DNA of 64,000 nt from an uncultured Thermoguttaceae bacterium (GTDB taxonomy: Bacteria > Planctomycetota > Planctomycetia > Pirellulales > Thermoguttaceae): the NCBI GenBank assembly GCA_938042245.1, contig CALIRO010000042.1:18049-82048 (forward strand). Reading direction: 5' to 3'. The translations under genes were made by a program, and so were the position numbers. This document shows positions 9,512 to 19,900 of this stretch, in pieces. The notes under the pieces are model-generated. The model had not been told where the DNA came from. It did not search any database and was given only the letters and a program-made list of their open reading frames with translations. Within the stretch, counting starts at the first letter, position 1, and each line of letters begins with the position of its first letter.

Positions 9512-10273
9512 CTAGGCCTTACGAGAAGCTCGCTCCGTGGAAAGCACCTGACGTAGCAAGGCCGAAAGGTCCTCATAAGGATAATCGCAGGGCGGGCCGT
9601 TAGTATATTGCAGGATCGAATGTTGGGTTTTATTGGCCAGCGCTACCAGCGTGGAAGAGACGGTCCCGAACTCCGATCCAAGTAGGACAACCCCCCCACG
9701 ACCGGCCGGATCCGGCCGGCGCGAAAAAGTGCGGCTTGCCACCGCTAAAAACATGACCGAAGAGTCCAATCGCTGCAAAGTAAGCTGCCGACGGACCAGT
9801 TGCTGACGCGGATCCTTCGGATCGTCCAAGTCGCCGTTGGTTAAAAGATGCAGGCCAGGCGTCAAGTCCACGATTTCCACGTGGTCCCCCCCGTACACCA
9901 CAGCCCCATACTTGGGGTCCAGACAAACATAATTCGCTCCAGCATATTGGCCGGTGGCTAGTTCCTGTGCCGCCATCAGCGCTGCTTCCCGAGCCGTCCG
10001 ACAACTCAATAGCTCCCGGCATAACAGCCCACGAGATCGGGGCTCTGGCGGCACCCGGTTTTTCGGCCGATTGCCCACCGCCACAAATAAACCATATTGA
10101 TTAATCCCCAACCAGGTCCCCCCAGCCTTTTTGTCGATCCCGCAAACCACCCGAGGTTTGCCCGATTGAATCCGTGGCGGCTGAGTGGGCCGCTCAAAAA
10201 ACTCCTCCCGATTGTACGCCACCAAAATCGGCGTATTCGGAACCGCCTGATAATAAATCGCCATGATACACAT
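9512..10273 (-). CDS. NRDE (TANGO2-like) family protein
   Basis: The protein begins MCIMAIYYQ and continues with the diagnostic AYNREEFFERP near residue 24, then GGTWLGIN. These are hallmarks of the NRDE/TANGO2 family, in which an N-terminal Cys after Met removal suggests an Ntn-hydrolase-like fold. The cellular role is not established in bacteria; some members have been linked to heme handling. ATG 10273 is chosen over 10285 because the family starts with Met-Cys. Length is 253 aa, normal for the family. Confidence 0.85.
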   Translation of the reverse strand: MCIMAIYYQAVPNTPILVAYNREEFFERPTQPPRIQSGKPRVVCGIDKKAGGTWLGINQYGLFVAVGNRPKNRVPPEPRSRGLLCRELLSCRTAREAALMAAQELATGQYAGANYVCLDPKYGAVVYGGDHVEIVDLTPGLHLLTNGDLDDPKDPRQQLVRRQLTLQRLDSSVMFLAVASRTFSRRPDPAGRGGVVLLGSEFGTVSSTLVALANKTQHSILQYTNGPPCDYPYEDLSALLRQVLSTERASRKA

Positions 10274-10285
10274 CGCTGTCCGCAC

Positions 10286-11180
10286 CCTACCAACAACCTA
10301 TGCTCGGTTGCCTCTGCCTGGGCCTATGGTCTTGCTCCTATTGGCATTTCTATAAAAGATTCACTCAGTTTTCGCTCGTTTTCCACCCGAACGGGGGGTT
10401 CGCCTTCCACCAAACGGGCTAACCCCTCCCATTCATCCTCCTTAACCCCCAAATCGGCGATCCCATCCCTTTCCTAAGAGAGCTCGATTTTTCCAAATCC
10501 CTTGGGCTCGACTTTGGCCATTTTAAGCACACCCCTCCAGAGACAGTCTCCTAACTGATTGTGAATATTGGAGTTAGGAAATTATATGGGCAAATGGCAG
10601 ATTCAGCTAACTTGTTCGGAAACAAAAAAGGACTTATGGAAAACCGGCAAAAGTCGAGCGTCAATTTCCCATGGTCCTTTTCCTCTAGGGCAGGACAATT
10701 TCTGACCTTCGCCTTTCACCGGATGCCCCACCCTACGAAGAAAAGGCCCTTCGCTCACCTGCCTGCCTCTGGCATCGCACAAACAAATATTTTACCGAAA
10801 AAAAGCGGAAAAGAGACCCCTCTAAATAGGGGGTAGGCTTGGTCTTAAGCCCTCTTCCCAATAGGATAACCAAAAAATCCGATATTCTTTCATTTAATTG
10901 GTACCCATTTTAGCCTTGGTAACTTTTCAACCCCATGAAGGAGGCCCCTGATTTGTCGGAACATTTCACCCGTTGGGGATGTGTTTGCTGTTTTTTCGTG
11001 AGGAACCCTATCCTGTCTCTGCCGGACAAGCAGCAGTGGAAAATGGGGAGGCTCTGTTTTCTGGCTCGTGTCCTTTGGTGAGAATGAAAGACGGTCTATT
11101 TGGGGGAATTGTTCCCAAAGATTCAATAGGCCCAAGGGAAATTGCAAAGTACCGACAGTAAGTGAAAAAGGAGCAAGATT
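10286..11180. other. Intergenic region without a supported gene
   Basis: About 900 bases between the divergent NRDE gene and the secreted glycosidase-like gene. Short frames on both strands have no conserved look, and start sites lack ribosome binding sites. The final stretch should hold the promoter of the gene at 11181; GGAGC at 11170-11174 sits just ahead of its ATG. Confidence 0.45.
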
Positions 11181-13850
11181 ATGTCCTCTGTTTTCTCACT
11201 GGGTGCTTGGCGGAAAAAGTGGCTGCTGAGACTAGGATGCTTGATGGGGACAGGCTTTTTCAGCCTAGCAGCCCAACCGGCAGACAAGCCGGCAGAATCG
11301 TTCGACTACTTCCGTAATTCTTGGAACGTGGTGGGCCTGAAGGATTACCGGTACGGCGCACGCATCACGCCGGAAAACAGTATTCTGCTTGCCGACGGCG
11401 GCAAAGTGCAGTTTTGGTTCGGCACCAAGCAGGAGCCGCTCTCTCGGAAACAAACCAAACGCTGCTTGGAAGGTTGGCTTCCGGTGATGGTGCTCCATGC
11501 GCAGGAGGGCCAGGTAGAGTACGAGTTTTGCTATTGGGCTACCCCGCTGCCGAGCGTCCAAGATTGGCAAAAGGCCTTCTATTGGCCGACCGAAGGAGAA
11601 AACTTTTTGGTCTGGGCCAGGGTAACGGCGACCAACCGGGGCGGGCAATTGGCCCAAGCCAAACTGCGGGTCCGGATCGACCGGCCAAAGACCGGTCAGC
11701 ACACGGAAGAGCAATTTGCCTGGACGCTGCCAGCCGGGGCATCCCAGACGGCCGTAGTCCGTGTACCCTTTTTCCCGGAGCCTAAGCCGGAGCTGTTTGC
11801 TAAGGAGGATTCGAACCTTTGGCTGGACCGGACGGTGCAGTTTTGGAAAGGCCTTTTGCAGAACGATCAGGTTGCCCGGATTGAACTGCCATGTCGAAAA
11901 GCTACCGAGGCCCTTGTGGCAGCCCATGTCTGCCAGATGTTGGTGAGCGATCATGGTCGGCTCCATGGCGGCGAAGGGTTTTATGACGAGTTTTACATCC
12001 GGGACGGCGCCTATCAGATCATGGAGCTGGAAGAGGCAGGGCTTTGGGATCCAGCGGCCAAGGCGATCGAGTTTTACCTGAAGGCCCAGCGCCCGGACGG
12101 CCGATTCGAGACCCAAACCAACCAATTCGACGCCAACGGCCAGGCGGTCTGGGCGTTGTGGCAGTATTGGAAGATTACTGGCAATAAGAATTTTTTGGAG
12201 CGGGCCTACCCGGCCATGGTGCGGGCGGTGGAGTGGACCAAAAAGGCCCGGCGTGAAGCACCGGCCGACAGTCCGTTTGCCGGCCTTCTGCCTCCGGCGC
12301 CTGCTGACGGCGAACATCTCTGGGACGGTAAACACCATATTGTCGGCTACGACTTTTGGAACCTTCGGGCCATGGAGCTAGTGGCCGATGCTGCTCAGGC
12401 ATTGGGCCGGGCGGAGCAGGCCAAGCATTGGGCCGACGAGGCTGCCCAATATCGGCAGGCTATCGAGGCGGCATGGAAACAAACCAGTTTGCCGTACTTT
12501 CCGCCCAGTTGGGAAAAGCAAGGCACTCATTGGGGCAATACGGAAACCTTGTGGCCCACGCCGATTTGGCCCACGGACGATCCCCGGGTGGCAGCCCTGA
12601 TTCGGCATGTTCGGCAGGAGCATGGCGGCGGCTTTTGCGAAGGAACCATCCGCTGGCTAGGTACCGCAGGCGCTATCCATCCGTACATGGGCGCCTATAC
12701 CACCATGGCCGACCTGATCCGGGGGGACCATGAACAAGTCGTCGAAGATTTCTATTGGTATTTGCTCCATAGCACGGCCAGCCATGCCTTTCCGGAAGGG
12801 ATTTACTATCGTCGGCGGTTTGCCTGGAGTGATACGATTCCGCATCCAACCGGGGCGGCCAACTATGCGCTGATGCTTCGGCATATGCTGGTGCATGAGC
12901 AGGCCGGCCAGTTGCACCTGCTGCGGGCGGTTCCGGACTGGTGGCTTGGGCCGGGGCAAAAGATCCTGGTCGAACGAGCGCCTACGCATTTTGGACTTTT
13001 GTCTATGCTGGTCGAGGGCCTGGCCGACGGCGTGAAAGTCTCCCTCCAGGCCCCAAATCGAGAAAAACCCCGACAGATACTGCTTTTTTTGCCGGAAAAC
13101 CGCCGATTGCTAGAGCCGGTCCCAGACTGCCAGGTACTCTATCGACCAGCGCAAAAGGTGCGGTGGGATTTTCCGACGGTGGTCCAAAAATATGAAGAAC
13201 AGGCGCCGCCGTCCAAGCAGCCGATTGCCTGGCTAGTGGCCCTGCCGATCGGTGAACCGGTTCGGGCTGAAAAATGTGTCTTTCTCGACCTGTCGAAGTC
13301 GGCTAATACGGATCCGTTTACCGCTCCGTTTGGCGTGCCCAATCCGGGCGAAGACCTGCTGATGAAAGGATTGCCGGTTGGTCGAACCACAGTGGGCGGT
13401 GTGCCGTTTGAGATTATTGACCCGGCCAAAAACGGCGGCCGAGCCTTGGTGGTCCTCCATTCGCCCCGGGCACCGAAACCGGAGCGATTTCCCAAGGAAG
13501 TGGAAATTCCTGTGGGTTGCCAGGGCCGTCGGCTCTTCCTGTTGGGCAATGTGCACGGTTGGGACCCCCACGATGGCGGCGTCGAACCCTCCGGTGCTGT
13601 AGCCGAATATGTCATCTGCTATGCGGACGGCCAAAAGCAAACCATCCCGCTCATTACGGGGCAAACGATCGACGATTGGGCCAGCCCGCCGGATGCTACG
13701 GACGTTCGGCCGGTGCTTCGGGGCAAACGCTGGCACCTGAATCTGCTGGGCGTGCAACTCCGGCCGGTCAAAGTGGAGAAGCTCATTTTCCGGGATTTAG
13801 GCACCCCGGCTGCTCCCGTACTGGTGGCCGGTACGCTCGAACAGGAGTAA
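11181..13850 (+). CDS. Secreted six-hairpin glycosidase-like protein
   Basis: An 889-residue exported protein. The N-terminus has a basic stretch (WRKKWLLR), a hydrophobic core and AAQPA, consistent with a signal peptide cut near residue 33. Residues about 230-560 look like an (alpha/alpha)6 barrel of the six-hairpin glycosidase superfamily: GGEGFYDEFYIRDGAYQ, repeated helical pairs, NFLERAYPAMVRAVEW, and a late HPTGAANYALMLRHML. The N-terminal 200 residues are beta-rich, as in glycan-debranching relatives. The C-terminal part (about 720-889) looks like an Ig or jelly-roll domain (NVHGWDPHDGG). No GH family number can be assigned with confidence. It stands alone, which is common for planctomycete carbohydrate enzymes. 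Confidence 0.7.
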   Translation: MSSVFSLGAWRKKWLLRLGCLMGTGFFSLAAQPADKPAESFDYFRNSWNVVGLKDYRYGARITPENSILLADGGKVQFWFGTKQEPLSRKQTKRCLEGWLPVMVLHAQEGQVEYEFCYWATPLPSVQDWQKAFYWPTEGENFLVWARVTATNRGGQLAQAKLRVRIDRPKTGQHTEEQFAWTLPAGASQTAVVRVPFFPEPKPELFAKEDSNLWLDRTVQFWKGLLQNDQVARIELPCRKATEALVAAHVCQMLVSDHGRLHGGEGFYDEFYIRDGAYQIMELEEAGLWDPAAKAIEFYLKAQRPDGRFETQTNQFDANGQAVWALWQYWKITGNKNFLERAYPAMVRAVEWTKKARREAPADSPFAGLLPPAPADGEHLWDGKHHIVGYDFWNLRAMELVADAAQALGRAEQAKHWADEAAQYRQAIEAAWKQTSLPYFPPSWEKQGTHWGNTETLWPTPIWPTDDPRVAALIRHVRQEHGGGFCEGTIRWLGTAGAIHPYMGAYTTMADLIRGDHEQVVEDFYWYLLHSTASHAFPEGIYYRRRFAWSDTIPHPTGAANYALMLRHMLVHEQAGQLHLLRAVPDWWLGPGQKILVERAPTHFGLLSMLVEGLADGVKVSLQAPNREKPRQILLFLPENRRLLEPVPDCQVLYRPAQKVRWDFPTVVQKYEEQAPPSKQPIAWLVALPIGEPVRAEKCVFLDLSKSANTDPFTAPFGVPNPGEDLLMKGLPVGRTTVGGVPFEIIDPAKNGGRALVVLHSPRAPKPERFPKEVEIPVGCQGRRLFLLGNVHGWDPHDGGVEPSGAVAEYVICYADGQKQTIPLITGQTIDDWASPPDATDVRPVLRGKRWHLNLLGVQLRPVKVEKLIFRDLGTPAAPVLVAGTLEQE

Positions 13851-14094
13851 TTCACCTGCTCTTTGGGATTGCGTTTCGGCGAAGATTTAGCTCGGCTGGG
13901 AGAGAGTTGATTACGTAGGGAGTGTTTTTGGGGACTCGGCTGGCCGGGCTAGGTCGTTGACGATTGGCGTCTGTTGCTTTAAATTATTTTCTTTCTGCTT
14001 TTTGGAGAAGATTTCGGCGGAAAAAGCGGCCGGAACTAGGCTTCGTAAAACACCATCCCCCCAAATCGAACGTTTGCAGATTAACGGAGGGTCC

Positions 14095-16164
14095 ATGAAC
14101 CGAGCAGTGTCTGTGGAACAATTGGCGATTAATACGATCCGGACGTTATCGATGGATGCGGTGGAGGCGGCCCGGAGCGGGCATCCTGGCACACCAATGG
14201 CCTTAGCGCCGGTGGCCTATGTGCTGTTTCGGGAGCGGCTTCGGTACGATCCGGAGCGGCCCCATTGGCCGAACCGGGACCGGTTTGTGTTAAGTTGCGG
14301 CCATGCGTCGATGCTTTTGTATGCGACGTTGCATTTGGCGGGAGTTCAACAGGTTGGGCCGGATGGGCAGCCGACCGGGGAATTGGCCGTGCCATTGGAA
14401 GCCATTCGGCAATTTCGGCAGTTAGGGAGCCGATGCCCTGGCCATCCGGAGTACCGGCACACCAGTGGCGTAGAAACCACCACCGGACCGTTGGGTCAGG
14501 GGGTGGCCAATAGTGTGGGGATGGCCATTGCCGCCAAATGGCTGGCTGGGTATTTCAACCGGCCGGGTTTTGAGCTTTTTAACTTCCGAGTCTATGCCCT
14601 CTGCAGCGACGGCGACCTAATGGAAGGCATCGGCGCCGAGGCTGCTTCCTTGGCAGGCCACTTGCAACTGGACAATCTCTGCTGGATTTATGATGATAAT
14701 CGGATCACTATTGAAGGTCCGACCTCGCTTGCGTTTAGCGAAGATGTAGGGATGCGGTTTTCGAGCTATGGCTGGAATGTGCTTCGGGTGGCCGATGTGA
14801 ATGAACTGGGCTGTTTGCGCAGCGCATTAGACGGTTTTAATCAGGAGCCAGACCGGCCCACACTGATCATCGTGCGGAGCATCATCGCTTGGGGTGCACC
14901 GACCAAGCAGAACCATCACGAAGCCCACGGCGCGCCGCTGGGGGACCAGGAAGTTCGGGGAGCCAAGGCGTTCTACGGTTGGCCGGAAGATCAGCAGTTT
15001 TTGGTACCGCCGGAAGTGGTGGAACATTTCCGCCAGGGTCATTTGGCCGACTGCCATGAGCAAGCCGACCAATGGTATGCCATGTTGGCCGAGTACCGAA
15101 AGGCGTATCCCGATTTGGCCGAGCAGTTGGATTGCCTCTTGGAGGGCCGATTGCCCGATGGCTGGGATGCCGATTGGCCCAGCTTTCCGCCGGATCCGAA
15201 GGGGATGGCTACCCGGGTGGCTTCTGGCAAGGTGCTCAATCATGCGGCGCAGCGGACAGCGTGGCTTTTGGGCGGGTCGGCCGATCTGGGGCCCTCGAAT
15301 CGAACCGAACTTAGCTTCCCAGAAGCCCATGGGGATTTTTCGGTTGCCAACCCTTCGGGCCGAAATTTCCATTTCGGGGTTCGGGAACATGCCATGGGGG
15401 GCATCTGCAATGGGTTGGCGTTGTGCGGGCTGCGGCCGTTTGCGGGGACGTTTTTTGTATTTACTGATTACATGCGACCGTCAATGCGGCTGGCGGCGAT
15501 GATGGGGTTGCCAGTGCTTTATATTCTAACGCATGATTCGATTGGAGTAGGCGAAGATGGGCCGACGCATCAGCCTGTGGAACATCTGGCCGCCCTGCGT
15601 GCTATACCGAATATGGTGGTGATTCGGCCAGCCGACGCCAATGAAACGGCCCAGGCGTATCGGGTGGCTTTGCAAAGGCGGGATGGACCGACCGCGCTGG
15701 TGCTCACTCGGCAGAACCTGCCGGTTTTGGACCGGTCAAAGCTGGCCCCGGCCGACGGCCTGTCCAAGGGAGCGTATGTGTTGTCGGAGGCCGCGGGCGG
15801 CAAGCCGGACGTGCTCTTAATCGGCACCGGCAGCGAGGTGCATCTTTGCTTGGCCGCCCAACAGCAGCTTCAGGCCGAAGGAATTCCTACACGGGTGATC
15901 AGTATGCCCAGTTGGGAGCTTTTCGAGGCCCAGCCGGCAGAATATCGCAAAGAGGTGTTGCCCCCCAGTTGTTTGGCTCGGGTGGCGGTGGAAGCCGGCG
16001 TCCGGCAAGGCTGGGAACGCTATCTCGGCCCCCAGGGCCGTTTTGTCGGAATGAACAGCTTCGGAGCATCCGCGCCAGAAAAGGTGCTATATAAACATTT
16101 CGGCATCACCACGGAAGCCATTGTAGCCCGAGCCAAAGAGGCCCTTCAGGCCCTCCGACAATAA
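14095..16164 (+). CDS. tkt: Transketolase
   Basis: Thiamine-diphosphate enzyme that moves two-carbon units in the pentose phosphate pathway. ATG 14095 follows ACGGAGGG closely and gives 689 aa, the normal length; an upstream in-frame ATG at 13957 would add 46 unconserved residues. Visible motifs: SGHPG near residue 26, HTSGVETTTGPLGQG, the ThDP/Mg motif GDGDLMEGI...DDNRI from about 167, and the pyrimidine-domain segments GGSADLGPSN, FGVREHAMG, HDSIGVGEDGPTHQPVEHLA. All catalytic blocks look intact. It is a single gene ahead of rsfS with a 330-base gap. Confidence 0.97.
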   Translation: MNRAVSVEQLAINTIRTLSMDAVEAARSGHPGTPMALAPVAYVLFRERLRYDPERPHWPNRDRFVLSCGHASMLLYATLHLAGVQQVGPDGQPTGELAVPLEAIRQFRQLGSRCPGHPEYRHTSGVETTTGPLGQGVANSVGMAIAAKWLAGYFNRPGFELFNFRVYALCSDGDLMEGIGAEAASLAGHLQLDNLCWIYDDNRITIEGPTSLAFSEDVGMRFSSYGWNVLRVADVNELGCLRSALDGFNQEPDRPTLIIVRSIIAWGAPTKQNHHEAHGAPLGDQEVRGAKAFYGWPEDQQFLVPPEVVEHFRQGHLADCHEQADQWYAMLAEYRKAYPDLAEQLDCLLEGRLPDGWDADWPSFPPDPKGMATRVASGKVLNHAAQRTAWLLGGSADLGPSNRTELSFPEAHGDFSVANPSGRNFHFGVREHAMGGICNGLALCGLRPFAGTFFVFTDYMRPSMRLAAMMGLPVLYILTHDSIGVGEDGPTHQPVEHLAALRAIPNMVVIRPADANETAQAYRVALQRRDGPTALVLTRQNLPVLDRSKLAPADGLSKGAYVLSEAAGGKPDVLLIGTGSEVHLCLAAQQQLQAEGIPTRVISMPSWELFEAQPAEYRKEVLPPSCLARVAVEAGVRQGWERYLGPQGRFVGMNSFGASAPEKVLYKHFGITTEAIVARAKEALQALRQ

Positions 16165-16496
16165 CCATCCTCCAACTAACAGAAAACCGATGCCTCTGGG
16201 CACTATCATTATATCGGAAACTGCCCCTGGTTATTCCGGCATCTGGAGGACGCCAACACGTTCCAGAGGAGCAGTCTCGGTCGATTTGGAAAAGTATAGG
16301 CCAGCGGGATGTATATGTAAATATATACCTATCTTCGGAGATTCCAGGTTTGCATGTTCGGCAACACGATTCGGGGCCTCCGGGGGAAACAGCTAGGTGA
16401 GGGCGGCAGTGAAAAGACCTGGCTTTTACATTTCGGCTCTTGGAGAGTAGAATAAAAGTATCTGAGTTCCCAGGTCCAAGCAGGTGTAAGGGGAAA
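16165..16496. other. Intergenic region between tkt and rsfS
   Basis: No gene supported. An AT-rich perfect 6-bp inverted repeat, GTATAT-GTAAAT-ATATAC, lies at 16311-16328 and could be a regulator site or a small hairpin. No clear promoter or terminator was recognised. Confidence 0.35.
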
Positions 16497-16931
16497 ATGG
16501 CCAAGCAGAAACAACCCCCCGAGAGTCGGACAAAACGGGCTGCGGTGGCTTTACAGCGGGCGGCCCGAGCTGCCCAAACCGCCGAAGAACTCCAGGGCCG
16601 AGATGTCCTCGTGCTGGATATGCGGAAGCTGACCACGTTGTTCGATTATTTTGTGTTAGCTACCGGAACAAGCCGTCGCCAACTCCATGCCATGTGCGAC
16701 GAAATTGACCGGGTCCTCCAGACGGAAATGGGGGACCAACGGATCGGCCTGGAAGGATACGAAGATAATAGCCGATGGATCGTCATGGACTATGGCGATC
16801 TGGTGGTGCATCTATTTGACGAGCAGACCCGGGCCTATTATGCCTTGGAAGAGCTGTGGGCACAGGCTAAACGCGTTAATTGGCAGCGGGTCTTGGCTCG
16901 GATGAGTTCCGCCAAGGAGCAATCGCCATAG
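16497..16931 (+). CDS. rsfS: Ribosomal silencing factor RsfS
   Basis: Small RsfS/Iojap-type protein that binds ribosomal protein uL14 and blocks subunit joining under starvation. The core has VLVLDMRKLTTLFDYFVLATGTSRRQLHAMCDEI followed by EGYEDNSRWIVMDYGDLVVHLFDEQTRAYYALEELW, characteristic of the family (quoted in parts because the block is continuous). ATG 16497 has AAGGGG just upstream and is preferred to the in-frame ATG at 16440, which has none. This gives 144 aa; the first 30 residues are a basic extension. Confidence 0.93.
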   Translation: MAKQKQPPESRTKRAAVALQRAARAAQTAEELQGRDVLVLDMRKLTTLFDYFVLATGTSRRQLHAMCDEIDRVLQTEMGDQRIGLEGYEDNSRWIVMDYGDLVVHLFDEQTRAYYALEELWAQAKRVNWQRVLARMSSAKEQSP

Positions 16932-19900
16932 GTACTATGACCACCCCGGGGATGGAGCTTTCTCTTGTTTTCTTGTTGGCAAAGCGGGGAACCAGCCAAA
17001 CCATGGATGCTTCCGAAAGATGCTGGATTCTCCTTTGGGCGGCAATGAGAAGGTTCGGTTTGCTCCTGCCAAAGGCAGGGGCTGTTGGAACCGACGGAGA
17101 TGGACGAGATTTTCTTAGGCCCGCGCTAGTTAGACCAAACGTTAGACACTCTTAGGGCATGGAGAGACCTGGCGGTATTATGTCCATTCTTGCAGAACTA
17201 AGACGGCGGTTTCGAGAGGTTTTGCAGTCGTGGGGGGAAGACCCCAGCGATCTGCTGGAGATGATTCGTCCGAGCCAGGAGGAGCGGTTTGGCGATTATC
17301 AGGCCAACTTGGCGATGCCGTTGGGCAAACGGCGTGGCCGATCGCCCCGGGAGGTGGCGGCGGAACTAGTAGCTCGGTTGGATGTGGCCGACATGGCCGA
17401 GCCGCCGGAAATTGCTGGTCCCGGCTTTATCAACTTTCGCCTTCGTGCCGAGTGGTTGGCCAAGCAGTTGACCCAGGCGGTGGCCGATCCGCGATTAGCT
17501 GTGCCGCTGGCGGCCCACCCCAAGACCTATGTGATCGATTATTCGGCGCCGAATGTGGCCAAACCGATGCATGTCGGGCATATCCGTTCTACTGTGATCG
17601 GCGATGCTCTGTGCCGAATGCTCCGCTTTTTGGGCCATCGGGTCATCAGCGACAACCACATCGGCGATTGGGGCACTCAGTTCGGCATGATTCTGTACGG
17701 ATATAAACATTTTTTGGATGCGGAGGCCTACCGGCGGGAACCGGTGCAGGAGTTGGCCCGGCTGTATCGGCTGGTTCGGCTCTTGATGGATTATCAGCAA
17801 GCCAAGGCCACTTTGGCTGCCGGAGGGCTTCAGGCCCGGATTGCCGAAATTAAAGCGCACCTCGGGAAAGCTGGAGTGGAGGAGAGAACATCTGACCATG
17901 GGAACAAAAGAGAGTCTTCCCAAACCATTCCCCCCGGCCAAGAACCGCCCATTCGCCGGGCGATGAGAAAAGAGCTCCAGGCACACCTCGAAGAACAACA
18001 GGAGCTAGAGAAAAAGGTAACCCAGGTCGAGCAGTCGCCGGAACTGCTCCGCCTGGCCCAAGAGCATCCTGACCTGGAAGCCAAAGTGCTGGCTGAGACG
18101 GCCAAACTCCATGCGGGCGATCCGGAAAACCGTCGATTGTGGCAGGAGTTTTTGCCCTACTGCCTGGCCGAATTGGAACGAATTTACCAGCGTTTGGGCG
18201 TTCGGTTTGATTATACCTTGGGCGAAAGTTTTTATCATGATCGATTGGCCGGCTTGGTCGAGGACCTATTGGCCCGGGGACTGGCCCAAGTCAGCGACGG
18301 CGCCGTATGTATGTTCCTGGAGGGCTTCGATACACCGATGATCATCCGTAAACAAGACGGCGCTTTTCTTTATGCCACGACCGATCTCGCCACCTTGCAA
18401 TATCGGATGCAGACCTGGCATCCGGATGCCATCCTCTATGTGGTGGATCATCGGCAGAGCCTGCATTTTCAGCAATTGTTTGCGGCAGCCCGCCTGCTGG
18501 GGTACAAGGACGTGGAACTGCAGCACATCAGTTTCGGTACTGTTTTGGGCGAAGACGGCCGCCCGTTCAAAACCCGCGAAGGCGACTTAGTAGGGCTAGA
18601 AAGCCTTTTGGACGAGGCGGTGGCTCGGGCATTGAAAATTGTTTCCGAAAACGATGACGCCAAACCGGATGGCCCAGAACTGTCGCCCCAAGAACGGGCG
18701 GAAATCGCCCAGCGGGTCGGCATTGGAGCGGTAAAATATGCCGATCTATCTCAAAACCGCACAAGTGATTATGTGTTTAGTTATTCCAAAATGCTCGCTC
18801 TCAGCGGCAATACCTCCGCCTACATGCAATACGCCTACGCCCGGGTGCGAAGCATCTTCCGCAAAGGCGGCCTCCAGCCAGAACAATTACGCACCGCCGG
18901 CGCACCCGTGATATTGCCCACGGAGCCAGAACGAAATCTCGGCCTGGCCCTTTTGCGATTTGGGGAAGCCCTGGAACTGGCTCTGGAAGATTATCGGCCT
19001 AACCTGCTTACCAGTTATCTTTACGAGCTGGCCAATCGGTATTCGGTCTTTTTTGAACAATGCCCGGTGCTGAAGGCGGAGCCGGACTCGCTTCGCATCA
19101 GCCGATTGCTGCTGTGCGATCTAACGGCCCGAACCATCCAAAAAGGCCTCGAACTGCTGGGCATCGACGTGGTCGAACGGATGTAGCGGCCAGCCAGACC
19201 GCACCAGGCTCCCTTGGAGCGGATCCCAGCCAATCGGTCGGTGAGTTCTGGAATAGTTCCTTCGCCTGAGGAAGGGGGCGGAGGAAGTAGAATCGGTAGC
19301 TTTCAGGTAATAAGAGGTTGGGCACTCCCTTCCAAGCCACATCTGGAAAATCGGGCCAAGCAATAGGAACTAAACTGTTCCTATGGAGGCGGTAGGTGGG
19401 CAAAGTTCGGATGCTGCCGAAGCACGCTCAAACAGGCTCGCACCCGGTTTCGCACCTCTTCGACCAACTCTCGTTCCCGCTGGGCGTATGACCGAATTTC
19501 TTCCGAGGGAATCACCGGGCCATAATGCACGTGGATCCGGCCCACCAGATCAGGAAACCGTCGCCACCGAGGCCAAACCTGATACGCCCCTTCAATACCC
19601 ACCGGCAGGATACACGCACCGGAGCGAAGAGCCAGGGTGGTGAATCCAGGCCGAAACGGCCCCAGTTGTCCATCCCAGGTCCGGGTGCCTTCCGGAAACA
19701 TCAGCACCATTTCCCCCCGTTTCAACCGACGCAGCGTCTCTTTGATCCCCTCCAGACCAAGGCCATCTCGTTTGATGGGAATCGCATCGAAAAGGTTCAT
19801 GATCCACCTAAGAGGCCCAATCGCAAATAGACTCTCCCGGGCCAGGTAATTCATCTCTCGCCTACATCCCATCCCCACCAGCGGTGGGTCAAAATGGCTT